The translations under genes were made by a program, and so were the position numbers. A stretch of DNA of 64,000 nt from Sphingomonas sp. Its GTDB lineage: Bacteria; Pseudomonadota; Alphaproteobacteria; Sphingomonadales; Sphingomonadaceae. The notes below the pieces were generated by a model. The model worked only from the letters and a program-made list of their open reading frames with translations, was not told the DNA's origin and did not search any database. The first letter of the stretch is position 1; each line of letters starts with the position of its first letter. The stretch lies in contig JAFOMG010000030.1 in the NCBI GenBank assembly GCA_017418975.1, positions 62,001 through 126,000 of the forward strand, given 5' to 3'. Of this stretch, positions 9,384 through 17,863 are shown one piece after another.

Positions 9384-10154
9384 ATGTTGACGATGATTGC
9401 GGCGTTCGCGGCCATGCTCGCATCGGGCTTCGCGACACCGGATGCGGCGGTCCGCGCCTATGGCGCCGCCGTCGCGGCGAACGATCCGGCGCAACTGGCG
9501 GCCGCGTTCCAGCCGAGCGCGATCATGTATTGCGCCGACGGCGCGGCGATCCGGGCGACGAGCCAGGGCGAATGGAAGCAGCGCATGCGCACCGCCGGGC
9601 CGGCCGTCGGCCCGATCGCCACCAGCATCGCCTGGATCGACAGCGGCGCCACCACGTCGGTGGCGCGCGCGGTCGCGGTGCGCGGCCAGACGGAATATGT
9701 CGACTATCTGCTGCTCGCCCGGCTGGCCGGGGGCTGGCGGATCGTCGGCAAGGTCTGCGAGGCGGGTGCCCGCCCGGATGCAGCCGGCGATGCGGGCGTG
9801 CGGCAGGTCGTCCGCACCAAGCTCGCCGCGGATCGCGCCTGGGACGACCGGCTCCTGGCCGAGAGCATCGATCCGCGGGCGCTGGTGATGACGGTCGACG
9901 GCGGCGAGCTCGTCGCGGCGACGCTCGGGGAATGGCAGGCGCGCTACGTCGCCCGAAGGGCCGCCTCCAGCGGCAGCCCGGCGGTGCCGACCTCGCTGGT
10001 CGTCGACGCGCGCGGCGGCATCGGCACGGCCCGCTGGTCCTTTCGCGGCACCGACGGCAGCGAATGGACCGATCGCGCGCTGATGATCCGAACGCCCCGG
10101 GGCTGGCGCATGGTCGCGCTGGCCTTCGCGAAGGAAGCGCCGGGCGCGAACTAG
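9384..10154 (+). CDS. Secreted protein with two NTF2/SnoaL-like domains
   Basis: 256 residues starting with a short export-type hydrophobic stretch (MLTMIAAFAAMLASGFA). Two similar halves, about 19-130 and 135-250, both resemble the NTF2-like fold: a helix with A-V-x-A-Y/A-x-x-x-A-x-D, then paired strands ending in L-A-R-L-A-G-G-W-R-I-V and M-I-R-T-P-R-G-W-R-M-V. The G-W-R-[IM]-V ends of the two halves show the duplication directly. Function is unknown; single NTF2-like domains bind small ligands or act as lumazine-binding/ketosteroid-type enzymes. GGGAGAG provides the ribosome-binding site. It is divergent from the LysR gene. Confidence 0.78.
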   Translation: MLTMIAAFAAMLASGFATPDAAVRAYGAAVAANDPAQLAAAFQPSAIMYCADGAAIRATSQGEWKQRMRTAGPAVGPIATSIAWIDSGATTSVARAVAVRGQTEYVDYLLLARLAGGWRIVGKVCEAGARPDAAGDAGVRQVVRTKLAADRAWDDRLLAESIDPRALVMTVDGGELVAATLGEWQARYVARRAASSGSPAVPTSLVVDARGGIGTARWSFRGTDGSEWTDRALMIRTPRGWRMVALAFAKEAPGAN

Positions 10155-10160
10155 CGGGCC

Positions 10161-10253
10161 CTGGGGTGAGGACTCATATTCTCCGGCGTCATCCCCGCTA
10201 TCCCTTCAACCGCCCCCTTCACCCGTCATCCCCGCGAAGGCGGGGGTGACGGG
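10161..10253. repeat. Partial repeat: element end plus REP palindrome
   Basis: GGTGAGGACTCATATTC at about 10165 repeats the left end of the element at 10286-10430, followed by half a CGTCATCCCC core. A complete palindrome, CGTCATCCCCGC with GCGGGGGTGACG, is at 10224-10251. It looks like a decayed element next to an intact one. No gene was found from 10155 to 10427. Confidence 0.6.
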
Positions 10254-10285
10254 CATAGTTTCAAGGGCTTGCTCGGGGCCTCGTC

Positions 10286-10430
10286 CTAGGTTGAGGACTC
10301 ATATTCCTCCTTCGTCACCCCGGCCTTGAGCCGGGGTCCCGCTGTCTCGCCAGCGCAAGAAGAAGCGGGATCCCAGCTCAAGGCCGGGATGACGGTGAAA
10401 GATCAAATACTTATTTGGGTTCTCAACCTA
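10286..10430. mobile_element. MITE-like repeat with inverted ends and CTAG/CTAA border (copy A)
   Basis: About 145 bp bounded by CTAG-GTTGAG at the left and CTCAAC-CTAA at the right. The middle is a long imperfect hairpin of two REP cores (CGTCACCCCGGCC ... GGCCGGGATGACG). Reverse-complemented, it matches the element at 48064-48210 almost end to end, including AAATACTT/AAGTATTT near one end and GACTCATATTCCTCC near the other. It carries no coding sequence. Its right-hand CTA supplies the TAG stop of the serine hydrolase gene. Confidence 0.7.
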
Positions 10431-11573
10431 ATCCCCGAACCCATATTCCCAGCGATACGGCACGCCCGTCTCGCCCAGCGCGGCGCGGACCAGCTTCGGG
10501 AAGGCCCGCTCGATCCGCACGTCATTGCCCAGGATCAGCACGCAGCGCCGCCCCCGCTCGAGACAGACCATCGTATTGGCGGTCACGTCGTTATGGCCGC
10601 CCTTGAACCAGCCCGGCCCCTGCGGCCCGGCAAAGGCGATCACGCCCAGCGCCGCCTTCGCGTCGGTCCCCTCGCCCGGCCCGGCCGGATTGTTCAGGGT
10701 CGGGAACTGCGTCTTGCTCGCAATCGCCTGGGTGCCGCGGGCATATTCGACGCGCCACCGCTTCGGCAGGCCATAGCCGCGCGCCATCGCCGCGGTCATG
10801 ATCGCCAGGTCGTGGATCGTCGTGTCCATCGATCCCGCCGCGCGCACCCGGCTGCGGTCGTCATGCGGCTCGGGCTTGCCCTGCGCGTCCCAGCCGTCCG
10901 CCAGGTTTGTGCCGAAGCCGTCCTGCCAGATCAGGCTGGTCCGGCTCATGCCGAGCGGCCGGAAGAAGCGCCGCTGCAACTCCGCCTCCACGCCCAGCCC
11001 AAGCCCCTTCTCGACACCGAACTGGAGCAGCGAGATGCCCTCGCCCGAATAGCCGTAGTTGCTGCCCGGATCGAAGTGGAAGCGCAGCTTCCCGTCGGGC
11101 TCGAGGAACGCGAAATTGGCAAAGCCGGTCGCGTGGTTGAGCACCTGGCGCGGCGTCACCCGCCGCCAGCGTTCGTCGCCGGCCAGGTCGCCCCAGCGCC
11201 CATAGGCATCCAGATTGCCATAGTCGGGGATCGGCTTGGGCAGCATCGCCGCGATCGGTGCGTCGAGGTCGAGCTTCCCCTCGGCCGCGAGCTGGGCGAC
11301 CAGATAGCCGAACACCGCCTTGGTCAGCGACGCGCCGTACATAATGGTGTCGGCGGTCAGCGGATCGCCCTTCGCGTTGCGCGCGCCATAGGTCCGCACC
11401 GCGACGACCTTGCCGTCCGCGATCTGCGCGATCGCCACGCCCCTGGCGCCGGTCTCGGCCATCGCCGCGCGCACCGCCGGCTCCAGATTCACCGGCGGCG
11501 TATCCGCCGATGCGGGCGCCCCGCCCCCCAGCACGAGCAAGCCGGCCAGCCCATATCCCACCGAACGACGCAT
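10428..11573 (-). CDS. Secreted serine hydrolase, beta-lactamase/class C-like family
   Basis: 381 residues with a signal peptide (MRRSVGYGLAGLLVLGGGAPASA, cleavage near 23). The nucleophile motif S-x-x-K is SLTK in YGASLTKAVFGY; a tyrosine motif YGYSGEG stands where class C enzymes have YxN; GHND near the C-terminus may replace the KTG triad. These changes are typical of esterase/peptidase members (beta-lactamase-related serine hydrolases), so resistance activity should not be assumed. Divergent from the TonB receptor across 173 bp. The stop codon lies in the end of the repeat element 10286-10430. Confidence 0.88.
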   Translation of the reverse strand: MRRSVGYGLAGLLVLGGGAPASADTPPVNLEPAVRAAMAETGARGVAIAQIADGKVVAVRTYGARNAKGDPLTADTIMYGASLTKAVFGYLVAQLAAEGKLDLDAPIAAMLPKPIPDYGNLDAYGRWGDLAGDERWRRVTPRQVLNHATGFANFAFLEPDGKLRFHFDPGSNYGYSGEGISLLQFGVEKGLGLGVEAELQRRFFRPLGMSRTSLIWQDGFGTNLADGWDAQGKPEPHDDRSRVRAAGSMDTTIHDLAIMTAAMARGYGLPKRWRVEYARGTQAIASKTQFPTLNNPAGPGEGTDAKAALGVIAFAGPQGPGWFKGGHNDVTANTMVCLERGRRCVLILGNDVRIERAFPKLVRAALGETGVPYRWEYGFGD

Positions 11574-11746
11574 ACCGCCTCCTCCCTGTTCCCGGCCGCA
11601 TCCTGCACGATCGTTGCCGATCGGCAACACAAACCGAGCTTCGTGGATCGTCACCGAAACGACGCACACTCGTAACGATACCGACGCGAACCCTGCCTAG
11701 CGGCTCGCATGGGAGCGGCCCTCCGGCCGCTGGGATGGGAATGATC

Positions 11747-14122
11747 ATGACCGATTTTTCGCGCCGGCTGCGCCATGGCCACGCATATGCATTTCTGATG
11801 GCCTCGGCCGCCCTCGTCACGCTCGCGCCCATCGCGCATGCGCAGGACAGCGCCGCCCCCGCCGCAGTCGTCGATGCCAATGACGGCGATGGCGGCGACG
11901 AGATCGTCGTCATCGGCAGCGGCCAGACCCGCTCGGTCTCGACGCTGGTGCCGCAGAATCTCGACCTGCTGCCGCCGGGCACCAGCGTCCAGAAGGCGCT
12001 GAACTTCCTGCCGGGCGTGATGGCGCAGTCGATCGACGCGCTGGGCGTCAACGAGCAGTCGCTGTCGCTGCAGGTCCGCGGCTTCAACACCACCCATCTC
12101 GGCTATACGCTGGACGGCATGCCGCTCGGCGACGGCGCCTATAACAACTATAACGGCCTCACGATCAGCCGCGCGCTGATCTCCGAGAATCTCGGCCGCG
12201 CCGATCTCGCCACCGGCATCGCCGGCCTCGCCATTCCCTCGACCAGCAACCTGGGCGGCGCGCTCACCTATGTGAGCCGCGATCCGAGCAAGGACGCGGC
12301 GCTGGCCGTCAGCCAGACGGTCGGCAGCGAGAACAGCGTGCGCACCTTCGTGCGCCTCGACACCGGCGAGCATGGCGGCTTCTCGGCCTATGTCTCCGGC
12401 CAATATGTCGAGCAGGACCTGTTCGTGAACCAGCCGGCCTATAACAAGTCGACCGGCAAGCAGCTCAACGCCAAGGTCCAATACAAGGCCGACGGCATCA
12501 GGATCACCGCCTTCGCCGATCTCTCGCGCACCAACCAGGCCGACGACGCCTATCTGTCGAAGGACATGCTGAACCGCCTCGGCTGGGACTGGGGCGGCTA
12601 TGCGCCGAACTGGCAGGCCTATGTCGGCGTCGCCGCCTGCACGGTGACCACCACGCCGTACAAGTGCGCCGCCGCGCCCGCACCGCAGAAGAATGCCGAC
12701 GTCACCTTCACCAACGGCCAGATCCTGCGCAACGACAATCTCTTCTACCTGGCCGGCGAGTTCGAGCTGGCGAAGAATCTGAGCGTCCGTACCCAGGTCT
12801 ATCATCACAACGACAAGGGCGCCGGCAACAACTTCATCACCGGCCTGTCCAACCAGGGCACCACGACCACGGCCGACGACGTGCCGGTCCAGATCCGCGA
12901 CACCCGCTACACGATCGACCGCACCGGCGTGCTGGCGAGCGTCAACTGGAAGGTCGCCTTCAACGAGTTCCAGGCCGGCCTGTGGATCGAGGACAATACC
13001 AGCAGCGCCGCGCGCTACATCTGGACCAACGTCACCGGGCCGTTCAGCCTGGCCCAGTATCTGGTCGGCCAGCCCAACACCTCGCAATGGGTGCAGGAGA
13101 CGCGCTGGAAGACGCACCAGTTCTACGTGCAGGACACGGTGCGCCTGTTCGACGATGCGCTGAGCATCGATTTCGGCTTCAAGAGCACCTATTCCAAGTC
13201 GGACGCCCGGGCGATCCGCGGCATCGCCGTCGCGGCGCCGCCCGCCTCCAGCCAGTTCGCCAGCGGCACGCTGGTGGCCAAGGACAATTTCCTGCCGGAA
13301 GTCGGCGTGCACTGGCAGGTCGCGCCCGGCCATGAGCTGTTCGCCAGCTATGCCGAGAACATGGCCATGTTCCAGGGCGGCTTCAAGCTCGGCCCCCAGT
13401 CGGTCTCGCAGGCCGTGTGGGACGCGCAGGGCAAGTATCTGAAGCCGGAGACGTCGAAGAGCGTCGAGGGCGGCTATCGCTATGTCAGCGGCCCGCTGCA
13501 GGTCGCGCTGAGCGGCTATTACGTCAAGTTCGACAACCGCCTGCTCCAGTATAATCCCTGCCCGACCAACCAGCAGCAGAACCCGGGCTGCGGCAACAGC
13601 TTCCACAATGCCGGCAGCGTCACCAGCAAGGGCGCCGAGCTTGGCGTGCTGTGGAAGCCGACGCCGTGGCTGAGCTGGTACAATTCGGCCTCGTTCAACA
13701 AGTCGACCTATGACGAGAATCTCAACTGGTGCACCACCACCTGCGTGGTCAAGCTCACCGCGGGCAAGCAGCAGGTCGACACGCCGAAGACGATGCTCGC
13801 CAGCGTGCTGACCGTGAAGCAGGGCGGCCTCTCGGCCTCGCTGCAGGGCAAGTATACCGGCCGCCGCTATTATACCTACACCAACGACCAGAGCTTTGGC
13901 GGCTACACCACCTTCGATCTGGGCATCAGCTACGACTATGGCTCCTTCGCCTATGTGAAGGACCTCAAGCTGGCGCTGAACGTCACCAACCTGACCAACA
14001 AGCGCTACGCATCGAACTTCGACAGCAGCGTCTTCGCGCCGGACGATGCGACGGGCACGGTGCTGGTGTTCCACTCCTCGGCTCCGCGCCAGGCGTTCGT
14101 CACGCTCAGCGCCGGCTTCTGA
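11747..14122 (+). CDS. TonB-dependent outer-membrane receptor
   Basis: 791 residues. The signal peptide runs to about 33 (ALVTLAPIAHAQ). A TonB-box-like GDEIVVIG is followed by a plug domain (SVQKALNFLPGVMAQ, LQVRGFNTTHLGYTLDGMPLGD) and a 22-strand-type barrel ending RQAFVTLSAGF with a terminal Phe. The plug/barrel repertoire resembles receptors for siderophores or other large ligands; the ligand cannot be named. The start could be 11735, 11741 or 11747; 11747 leaves GGGA at a good distance. A strong terminator follows at 14144-14172. Confidence 0.93.
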   Translation: MTDFSRRLRHGHAYAFLMASAALVTLAPIAHAQDSAAPAAVVDANDGDGGDEIVVIGSGQTRSVSTLVPQNLDLLPPGTSVQKALNFLPGVMAQSIDALGVNEQSLSLQVRGFNTTHLGYTLDGMPLGDGAYNNYNGLTISRALISENLGRADLATGIAGLAIPSTSNLGGALTYVSRDPSKDAALAVSQTVGSENSVRTFVRLDTGEHGGFSAYVSGQYVEQDLFVNQPAYNKSTGKQLNAKVQYKADGIRITAFADLSRTNQADDAYLSKDMLNRLGWDWGGYAPNWQAYVGVAACTVTTTPYKCAAAPAPQKNADVTFTNGQILRNDNLFYLAGEFELAKNLSVRTQVYHHNDKGAGNNFITGLSNQGTTTTADDVPVQIRDTRYTIDRTGVLASVNWKVAFNEFQAGLWIEDNTSSAARYIWTNVTGPFSLAQYLVGQPNTSQWVQETRWKTHQFYVQDTVRLFDDALSIDFGFKSTYSKSDARAIRGIAVAAPPASSQFASGTLVAKDNFLPEVGVHWQVAPGHELFASYAENMAMFQGGFKLGPQSVSQAVWDAQGKYLKPETSKSVEGGYRYVSGPLQVALSGYYVKFDNRLLQYNPCPTNQQQNPGCGNSFHNAGSVTSKGAELGVLWKPTPWLSWYNSASFNKSTYDENLNWCTTTCVVKLTAGKQQVDTPKTMLASVLTVKQGGLSASLQGKYTGRRYYTYTNDQSFGGYTTFDLGISYDYGSFAYVKDLKLALNVTNLTNKRYASNFDSSVFAPDDATGTVLVFHSSAPRQAFVTLSAGF

Positions 14123-14143
14123 GCCACCGCGCTCCGCAGGAAG

Positions 14144-14172
14144 AAAGGCCGGGGTTCGCGCCCCGGCCTTTT
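14144..14172 (+). terminator. Rho-independent terminator of the TonB receptor gene
   Basis: AAAGGCCGGGG and CCCCGGCCTTT pair as an 11-bp stem around TTCGCG, followed by TTTGCTTTC. It starts 21 bases after the receptor stop codon. Confidence 0.85.
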
Positions 14173-14185
14173 GCTTTCTCTCCCG

Positions 14186-14213
14186 CGTCATTCCCGCGAA
14201 GGCGGGGATCCAG
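14186..14213. repeat. REP palindrome
   Basis: CGTCATTCCCGC and a partner GCGGGGATCCAG flank AAG. It is a member of the dispersed repeat family, here directly after the receptor terminator. Confidence 0.6.
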
Positions 14214-14235
14214 GGCCCAAAACAGCACATCCGTG

Positions 14236-14380
14236 GCTAGCCTGGGTTGGGAAGTCATATTCCTGCCTCGTCACCCCGGCCTCGCGCCGGAGTCCCGCTA
14301 TCTCGACAGCGCAGGAAGCAGCGGGATCCCGGCGCAAGGCCGGGATGACGGGAATCGGGCTCGTCTCCGGCCCGGACCTA
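14236..14380. mobile_element. MITE-like repeat, diverged copy C
   Basis: Same organisation as the elements at 10286 and 48064: a CTAG border, GGTTGGGAAGTCATATTCCT near the left end, then two facing REP cores (CGTCACCCCGGCC ... GGCCGGGATGACG) joined by a hairpin arm with CGGAGTCCCGC/GCGGGATCCCG. The right end has decayed but still finishes at a CTA that forms the stop codon of the adjacent GFA-family gene. Confidence 0.55.
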
Positions 14381-14785
14381 AAGGATCGCCTTCTCCGCCG
14401 GCTCCTGCCACCAGGCATTGTGCAGCCCGTCGGCATAGTTGACCGGCGCCGCCTCCAGTTCCTCGAGCGGCACGTCGTCGAGGCAGAGCACCTGCACCGA
14501 GACAAAGGCCCCGCCAATCTCCTCGACATAGCCGGAGCCGAACGGCGCGATGCCGCAGGTCTTGCAGAAGCGATGGTGCCCGCTCTTGGTGCCGAACTGA
14601 TATTCGCCCAGCGCCTCCTCGCCCGAGAGCAGGCGGAACTGGTCGGGCTTGAGCAGCGCCCCCCAGTTGCGGCGCTTGCGGCAATAGGTGCAGTTGCACT
14701 TGCCCGTGCCCGCCGCGAGATCGATGTCCGCCTCGAAGGTCACCGCACCGCAGTGGCAGCTGCCATGATAGGTCTTCGTCGTCAT
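14378..14785 (-). CDS. GFA-family zinc protein
   Basis: 135 residues of the glutathione-dependent formaldehyde-activating (GFA/CENP-V) fold. Zinc-site cysteines are visible: SCHCGAV near residue 10, KCNCTYC at 29-35 and CKTCGIAPFG. Most members of the family have no proven role, and GFA activity itself has been questioned, so only the zinc fold is claimed. It is divergent from a WYL-domain regulator, with a large inverted repeat between them, implying that the regulator controls it. Confidence 0.9.
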   Translation of the reverse strand: MTTKTYHGSCHCGAVTFEADIDLAAGTGKCNCTYCRKRRNWGALLKPDQFRLLSGEEALGEYQFGTKSGHHRFCKTCGIAPFGSGYVEEIGGAFVSVQVLCLDDVPLEELEAAPVNYADGLHNAWWQEPAEKAIL

Positions 14786-14819
14786 TTCCTAGCTCCCGTT
14801 TGAACTCACGGGACTCGAC

Positions 14820-14865
14820 CTACTGCCATGCTGCTGCCAGCATGGTGTCAGCAGCATGGCAGTAG
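14820..14865. promoter_or_regulatory. 46-bp inverted repeat between GFA gene and WYL regulator, likely operator
   Basis: CTACTGCCATGCTGCTG and CAGCAGCATGGCAGTAG are perfect 17-bp arms around a 12-base loop that itself carries CAGCATGG. Within it CATGCTG and CAGCATG recur, giving nested half-sites as expected for two regulator dimers. It lies 34 bases from the GFA start and 30 bases from the regulator start. Confidence 0.72.
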
Positions 14866-14895
14866 ATATGGCGGTGCCGGCCCAGGGAAAACAAA

Positions 14896-15582
14896 ATGCG
14901 CAAGGCAGATCGCCTCTTCCAGATCGTCCAGATCCTCCGGCGCACACCGCGCCCGGTGACCGCCGATGCGATCGCGGCCGAGCTCGAGACGTCGAAGCGC
15001 TCGGTCTATCGCGACATCGCCGCGCTGATCGGCCAGCGCGTGCCGATCCGCGGCGAGGCGGGCGTCGGCTATGTCCTCGAAAGCGGGTTCGACCTGCCGC
15101 CGCTGATGCTCACCACCGACGAGATCGATGCCGTCGCGCTCGGCGCCACCTGGGTCGCGGGCCATGCCGACGAGAGCCTGGCGCGCGCCGCCGAGGATTT
15201 GCTCGCCAAGATCGCCGCCGTGCTGCCCGAGGAGATGCGCCCCTTTCTCGGCAACCCCGCCGCGCGCGCCGTGCCCGCCTGGGACCGGCCCCGGGACGGC
15301 ATCGACGTTCCCCAGCTGCGCGCCTGGATCCGCGCCGGGCGCAAGCTGCACCTCGACTATGCCGACGAGCAGGGCCGGGCCACCCAGCGCAGGGTCTGGC
15401 CGCTGATGATCGGCTATAGCGACGCGACTCGCGTCCTTGTCGCCTGGTGCGAGCTGCGCGCCGGCTTCCGCACCTTCCGCCTCGATCGCATCGCCCGCGC
15501 CGAATTCCTCGACGCCGCGATCCCCGGCAGCCCGGCGCAGCTACGGGCGCGCTGGCTGAAGGATATCCGGGAGCACGGCTGA
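14896..15582 (+). CDS. HTH/WYL-domain transcriptional regulator (YafY type)
   Basis: 228 residues. An N-terminal HTH_11 winged helix covers residues 1-60 (RLFQIVQILRR ... SKRSVYRDIAALIGQRVPI), followed by a WYL-type ligand/nucleic-acid-sensing domain from about 135 (RKLHLDYADEQG ... RVWPLMIGYSDATRVLVAWCE ... FRTFRLDRI). Such proteins repress or activate neighbouring genes. The divergent GFA gene and the inverted repeat at 14820-14865 make a simple regulatory pair. The ligand is unknown. Confidence 0.92.
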   Translation: MRKADRLFQIVQILRRTPRPVTADAIAAELETSKRSVYRDIAALIGQRVPIRGEAGVGYVLESGFDLPPLMLTTDEIDAVALGATWVAGHADESLARAAEDLLAKIAAVLPEEMRPFLGNPAARAVPAWDRPRDGIDVPQLRAWIRAGRKLHLDYADEQGRATQRRVWPLMIGYSDATRVLVAWCELRAGFRTFRLDRIARAEFLDAAIPGSPAQLRARWLKDIREHG

Positions 15583-15707
15583 GGCTTGCACCTGACACCA
15601 AATTGTAACAAACGCGGCACCCGCCATCCCGGCGCCCCGGAGTCCGCGCCATCCGCCAGATCGCCGCCCTGCCCTATCGCACCGAAGGCAATGCCGTCGA
15701 TGCGCCG

Positions 15708-16769
15708 GTGCGCGTGCTGCTGGTCACGTCGCGCGAGAGCGGGCGCTGGGTGATCCCCAAGGGCAATCCCGAAGCCGGCATGCCCGCCCACACCGCCGCG
15801 GCGATCGAGGCGGAAGAGGAAGCCGGCGTGCGCGGCCCGGTCTGCCCGTTGCCGCTGGGCTCCTATCGCTACCGCAAGAAGCGCGGCAACGGCGCCTCGC
15901 TGATGATCGACGTCGATGTCTTCCCCCTGTCGGTCAGCCAGGAGCTGGTCGCCTGGAAGGAGCAGGGCCAGCGCGAGCGCCGCTGGTTCAGCCTCGCCGA
16001 AGCCGCGGCCGCCGTCGACGAGCCCGATCTCAGCGACCTCATCCGATCGTTCGGCCCGGCCGAGTTCAGGGCGGCGGCGCAGCGCAACGGCCTGCTCACC
16101 GCCGTCGCCCGCAAATCGAAAGTCCATCACATGTTCGCCTGGTTCCAGCGCCTGCTCCCCAAGACCGGCAATTTCTTCGAGATGTTCGAGCAGCACGCGC
16201 TCACCATCGTCGCCGGTGCCGACGCGCTCGCGCGGCTGCTTGCGGACGGCAATCGCGACCATATCCGCGAAGTGATCGAGCGCGAGCATGATGCCGACGA
16301 GATCATTCGCGAGATGCTGCGCACGGTCCGCGAGACCTTCCTCACCCCCTTCGATCGCGGCGCGATCACTTCGCTGATCGGCGCGATGGACGATGCGATC
16401 GACGAGATGCAGGCGGCGGTGCAGGCGATCGACCTCTACGAGGTCACCGTCTTCGACCAGGAGATGAAGGACATGGCGGCGATCATCGTCGATGCCGCCC
16501 GCCTCACCATGGAAGCGATGCCGCTGCTGCGCGACGTCGCCCGCAACGGCCCGCGCCTGCACGAGCTGACCGAGCGGCTGGTGCGCATGGAGAGCCATGC
16601 CGACGAGATCCACGCCGCCGGCCTCAAGCGCGCCTTCAAGGAGCTCGGCCCCGGCGACCCGCTGGGCTTCGCCGTCCATCGCGAGCTGTTCAAGCATCTC
16701 GAGCGGATCGTCGACGCGTTCGAGGATGTCGCGAACGAGATCGACGGCATCGTGATCGACCATTCCTGA
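15708..16769 (+). CDS. Nudix hydrolase fused in frame to DUF47/PhoU-like Pit accessory protein
   Basis: One uninterrupted frame carries two domains. The first is a Nudix fold of the DIPP-like type (WVIPKGNPEAG, then EAEEEAGV as a degenerate Nudix box lacking the usual R). It would hydrolyse nucleoside or inositol polyphosphate-like substrates. From Met142 (16131) it becomes a complete 212-residue DUF47/PhoU-like helical protein (MFAWFQRLLPKTGNFFEMFE ... EIDGIVIDHS), the usual partner of Pit phosphate transporters. GTG 15708 is the first standard start, but coherent Nudix sequence (IRQIAALPYRTEG) continues upstream to at least 15651 with no ATG, GTG or TTG before the stop at 15606. The true start is therefore unclear (CTG 15669 is possible). 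A separate start at 16131 lacks a good Shine-Dalgarno. The next gene, pit, follows after nine bases. Confidence 0.82.
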   Translation: MRVLLVTSRESGRWVIPKGNPEAGMPAHTAAAIEAEEEAGVRGPVCPLPLGSYRYRKKRGNGASLMIDVDVFPLSVSQELVAWKEQGQRERRWFSLAEAAAAVDEPDLSDLIRSFGPAEFRAAAQRNGLLTAVARKSKVHHMFAWFQRLLPKTGNFFEMFEQHALTIVAGADALARLLADGNRDHIREVIEREHDADEIIREMLRTVRETFLTPFDRGAITSLIGAMDDAIDEMQAAVQAIDLYEVTVFDQEMKDMAAIIVDAARLTMEAMPLLRDVARNGPRLHELTERLVRMESHADEIHAAGLKRAFKELGPGDPLGFAVHRELFKHLERIVDAFEDVANEIDGIVIDHS

Positions 16770-16778
16770 CGCCGCCCG

Positions 16779-17792
16779 ATGTACGAGCTCGCCTTTCCCC
16801 TGCTGGTCGGCCTGATCCTCGTCGCGCTGGCGTTCGACTTCCTGAACGGCCTGCACGACGCGGCGAACTCGATCGCCACCGTCGTCGCCACCCGGCTGCT
16901 GAAGCCGGTCCATGCCGTGGCCTTTGCCGCGGCGTTCAACTTCGCCGCCTATTTCCTGACGATCGCCTTCCCCAGCCTGCACAAGGTGGCGGACACGATC
17001 GGCCAGGGGCTGATCGACAAGAACCTGATCACCCCGGCGGTGGTGTTCGGCGCGCTGATCGGCGCGATGTTCTGGAACGTGGTGACCTGGCTCAAGGGCA
17101 TTCCCTCCTCGTCCAGCCATGCGCTGGTCGGCGGGATGATCGGGTCGGGCGTGGCGCATGCCGGGCTCACCGGCGTCAAATGGACCGGCCTCAACAAGAC
17201 GCTGATCGCCATCGTCCTCTCGCCGACGATCGGCATGATCCTGGCGATGCTGGTGATGCTGGTCACTTCCTGGCTGTTCATGCGCGCCAGCTCACGCACC
17301 GCCGAGCGCAGCTTCCGCATGCTACACCTCGTCTCCTCGGGCGCCTATTCGCTCAGCCACGGCCTCAACGACGCGCAGAAGACGATGGGGATCATCACCG
17401 TGCTCCTCTATTCCACCGGCTATCTGCACGGGAAGTTCGAGGTGCCGCACTGGGTGGCGATCGCCTGCTACATCGCGATCGCGCTCGGCACGCTCAGCGG
17501 CGGCTGGAAGATCATCGAGACGATGGGCTCGCGCATCACCAAGCTCTCGCAGCACCAGGGGTTCAGCGCCTCGCTGGCGGGCTCGATCGTGCTGTTCACC
17601 GCTTCGGCGCTGGGCATTCCGGTCTCGACCACCCACACCATCACCGGCGCGGTGATCGGCGCGGGCACGGCACGCCGCGCCTCGGCGGTCCGCTGGGGCG
17701 TCGCCGGCAACGTCATCGCCGCCTGGGTGATCACCATCCCCGCCTCGGCGGCGGTGGGCGCGCTGTTCTACCTGCTGACGACATTGTTCTGA
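16779..17792 (+). CDS. pit: Low-affinity inorganic phosphate transporter (PiT family)
   Basis: A 337-residue inner-membrane phosphate symporter. Both inverted family signatures are present: DFLNGLHDAANSIATVVATR near residue 20 and SHGLNDAQKTMGIITVLLY near 190. The GIPVSTTHTITGAV and GIPSSSSHALVGG loops also match. The length is that of the short bacterial class without a long central loop. It follows the Nudix-DUF47 gene by nine bases, forming an operon in which the DUF47 part probably tunes transport. Confidence 0.95.
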   Translation: MYELAFPLLVGLILVALAFDFLNGLHDAANSIATVVATRLLKPVHAVAFAAAFNFAAYFLTIAFPSLHKVADTIGQGLIDKNLITPAVVFGALIGAMFWNVVTWLKGIPSSSSHALVGGMIGSGVAHAGLTGVKWTGLNKTLIAIVLSPTIGMILAMLVMLVTSWLFMRASSRTAERSFRMLHLVSSGAYSLSHGLNDAQKTMGIITVLLYSTGYLHGKFEVPHWVAIACYIAIALGTLSGGWKIIETMGSRITKLSQHQGFSASLAGSIVLFTASALGIPVSTTHTITGAVIGAGTARRASAVRWGVAGNVIAAWVITIPASAAVGALFYLLTTLF

Positions 17793-17796
17793 AGCG

Positions 17797-17813
17797 GGGG
17801 CCGGAGCCCCTTC
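17797..17813 (+). terminator. Weak hairpin after pit
   Basis: GGGGC and GCCCC pair around CGGA just after the pit stop codon, followed by TTC only. It could end the phosphate operon but lacks a U-tract. Confidence 0.3.
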
Positions 17814-17863
17814 GCCAGTCCTGACCGTCACCCCGTACTTGTGCCGCACGCCATCACGCGCTA

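Noticed and set aside
10428..11573. Serine hydrolase called as an antibiotic-resistance beta-lactamase
   Set aside because: The YxN and KTG motifs are replaced (YGYS, GHND), as in esterase or peptidase members. The distant BlaI/BlaR1-like pair is not evidence of resistance.
11651..14230. Long minus-strand frame antisense to the TonB receptor (about 859 codons)
   Set aside because: Same shadow effect; the receptor on the plus strand has signal peptide, plug and barrel motifs, while this frame has none.
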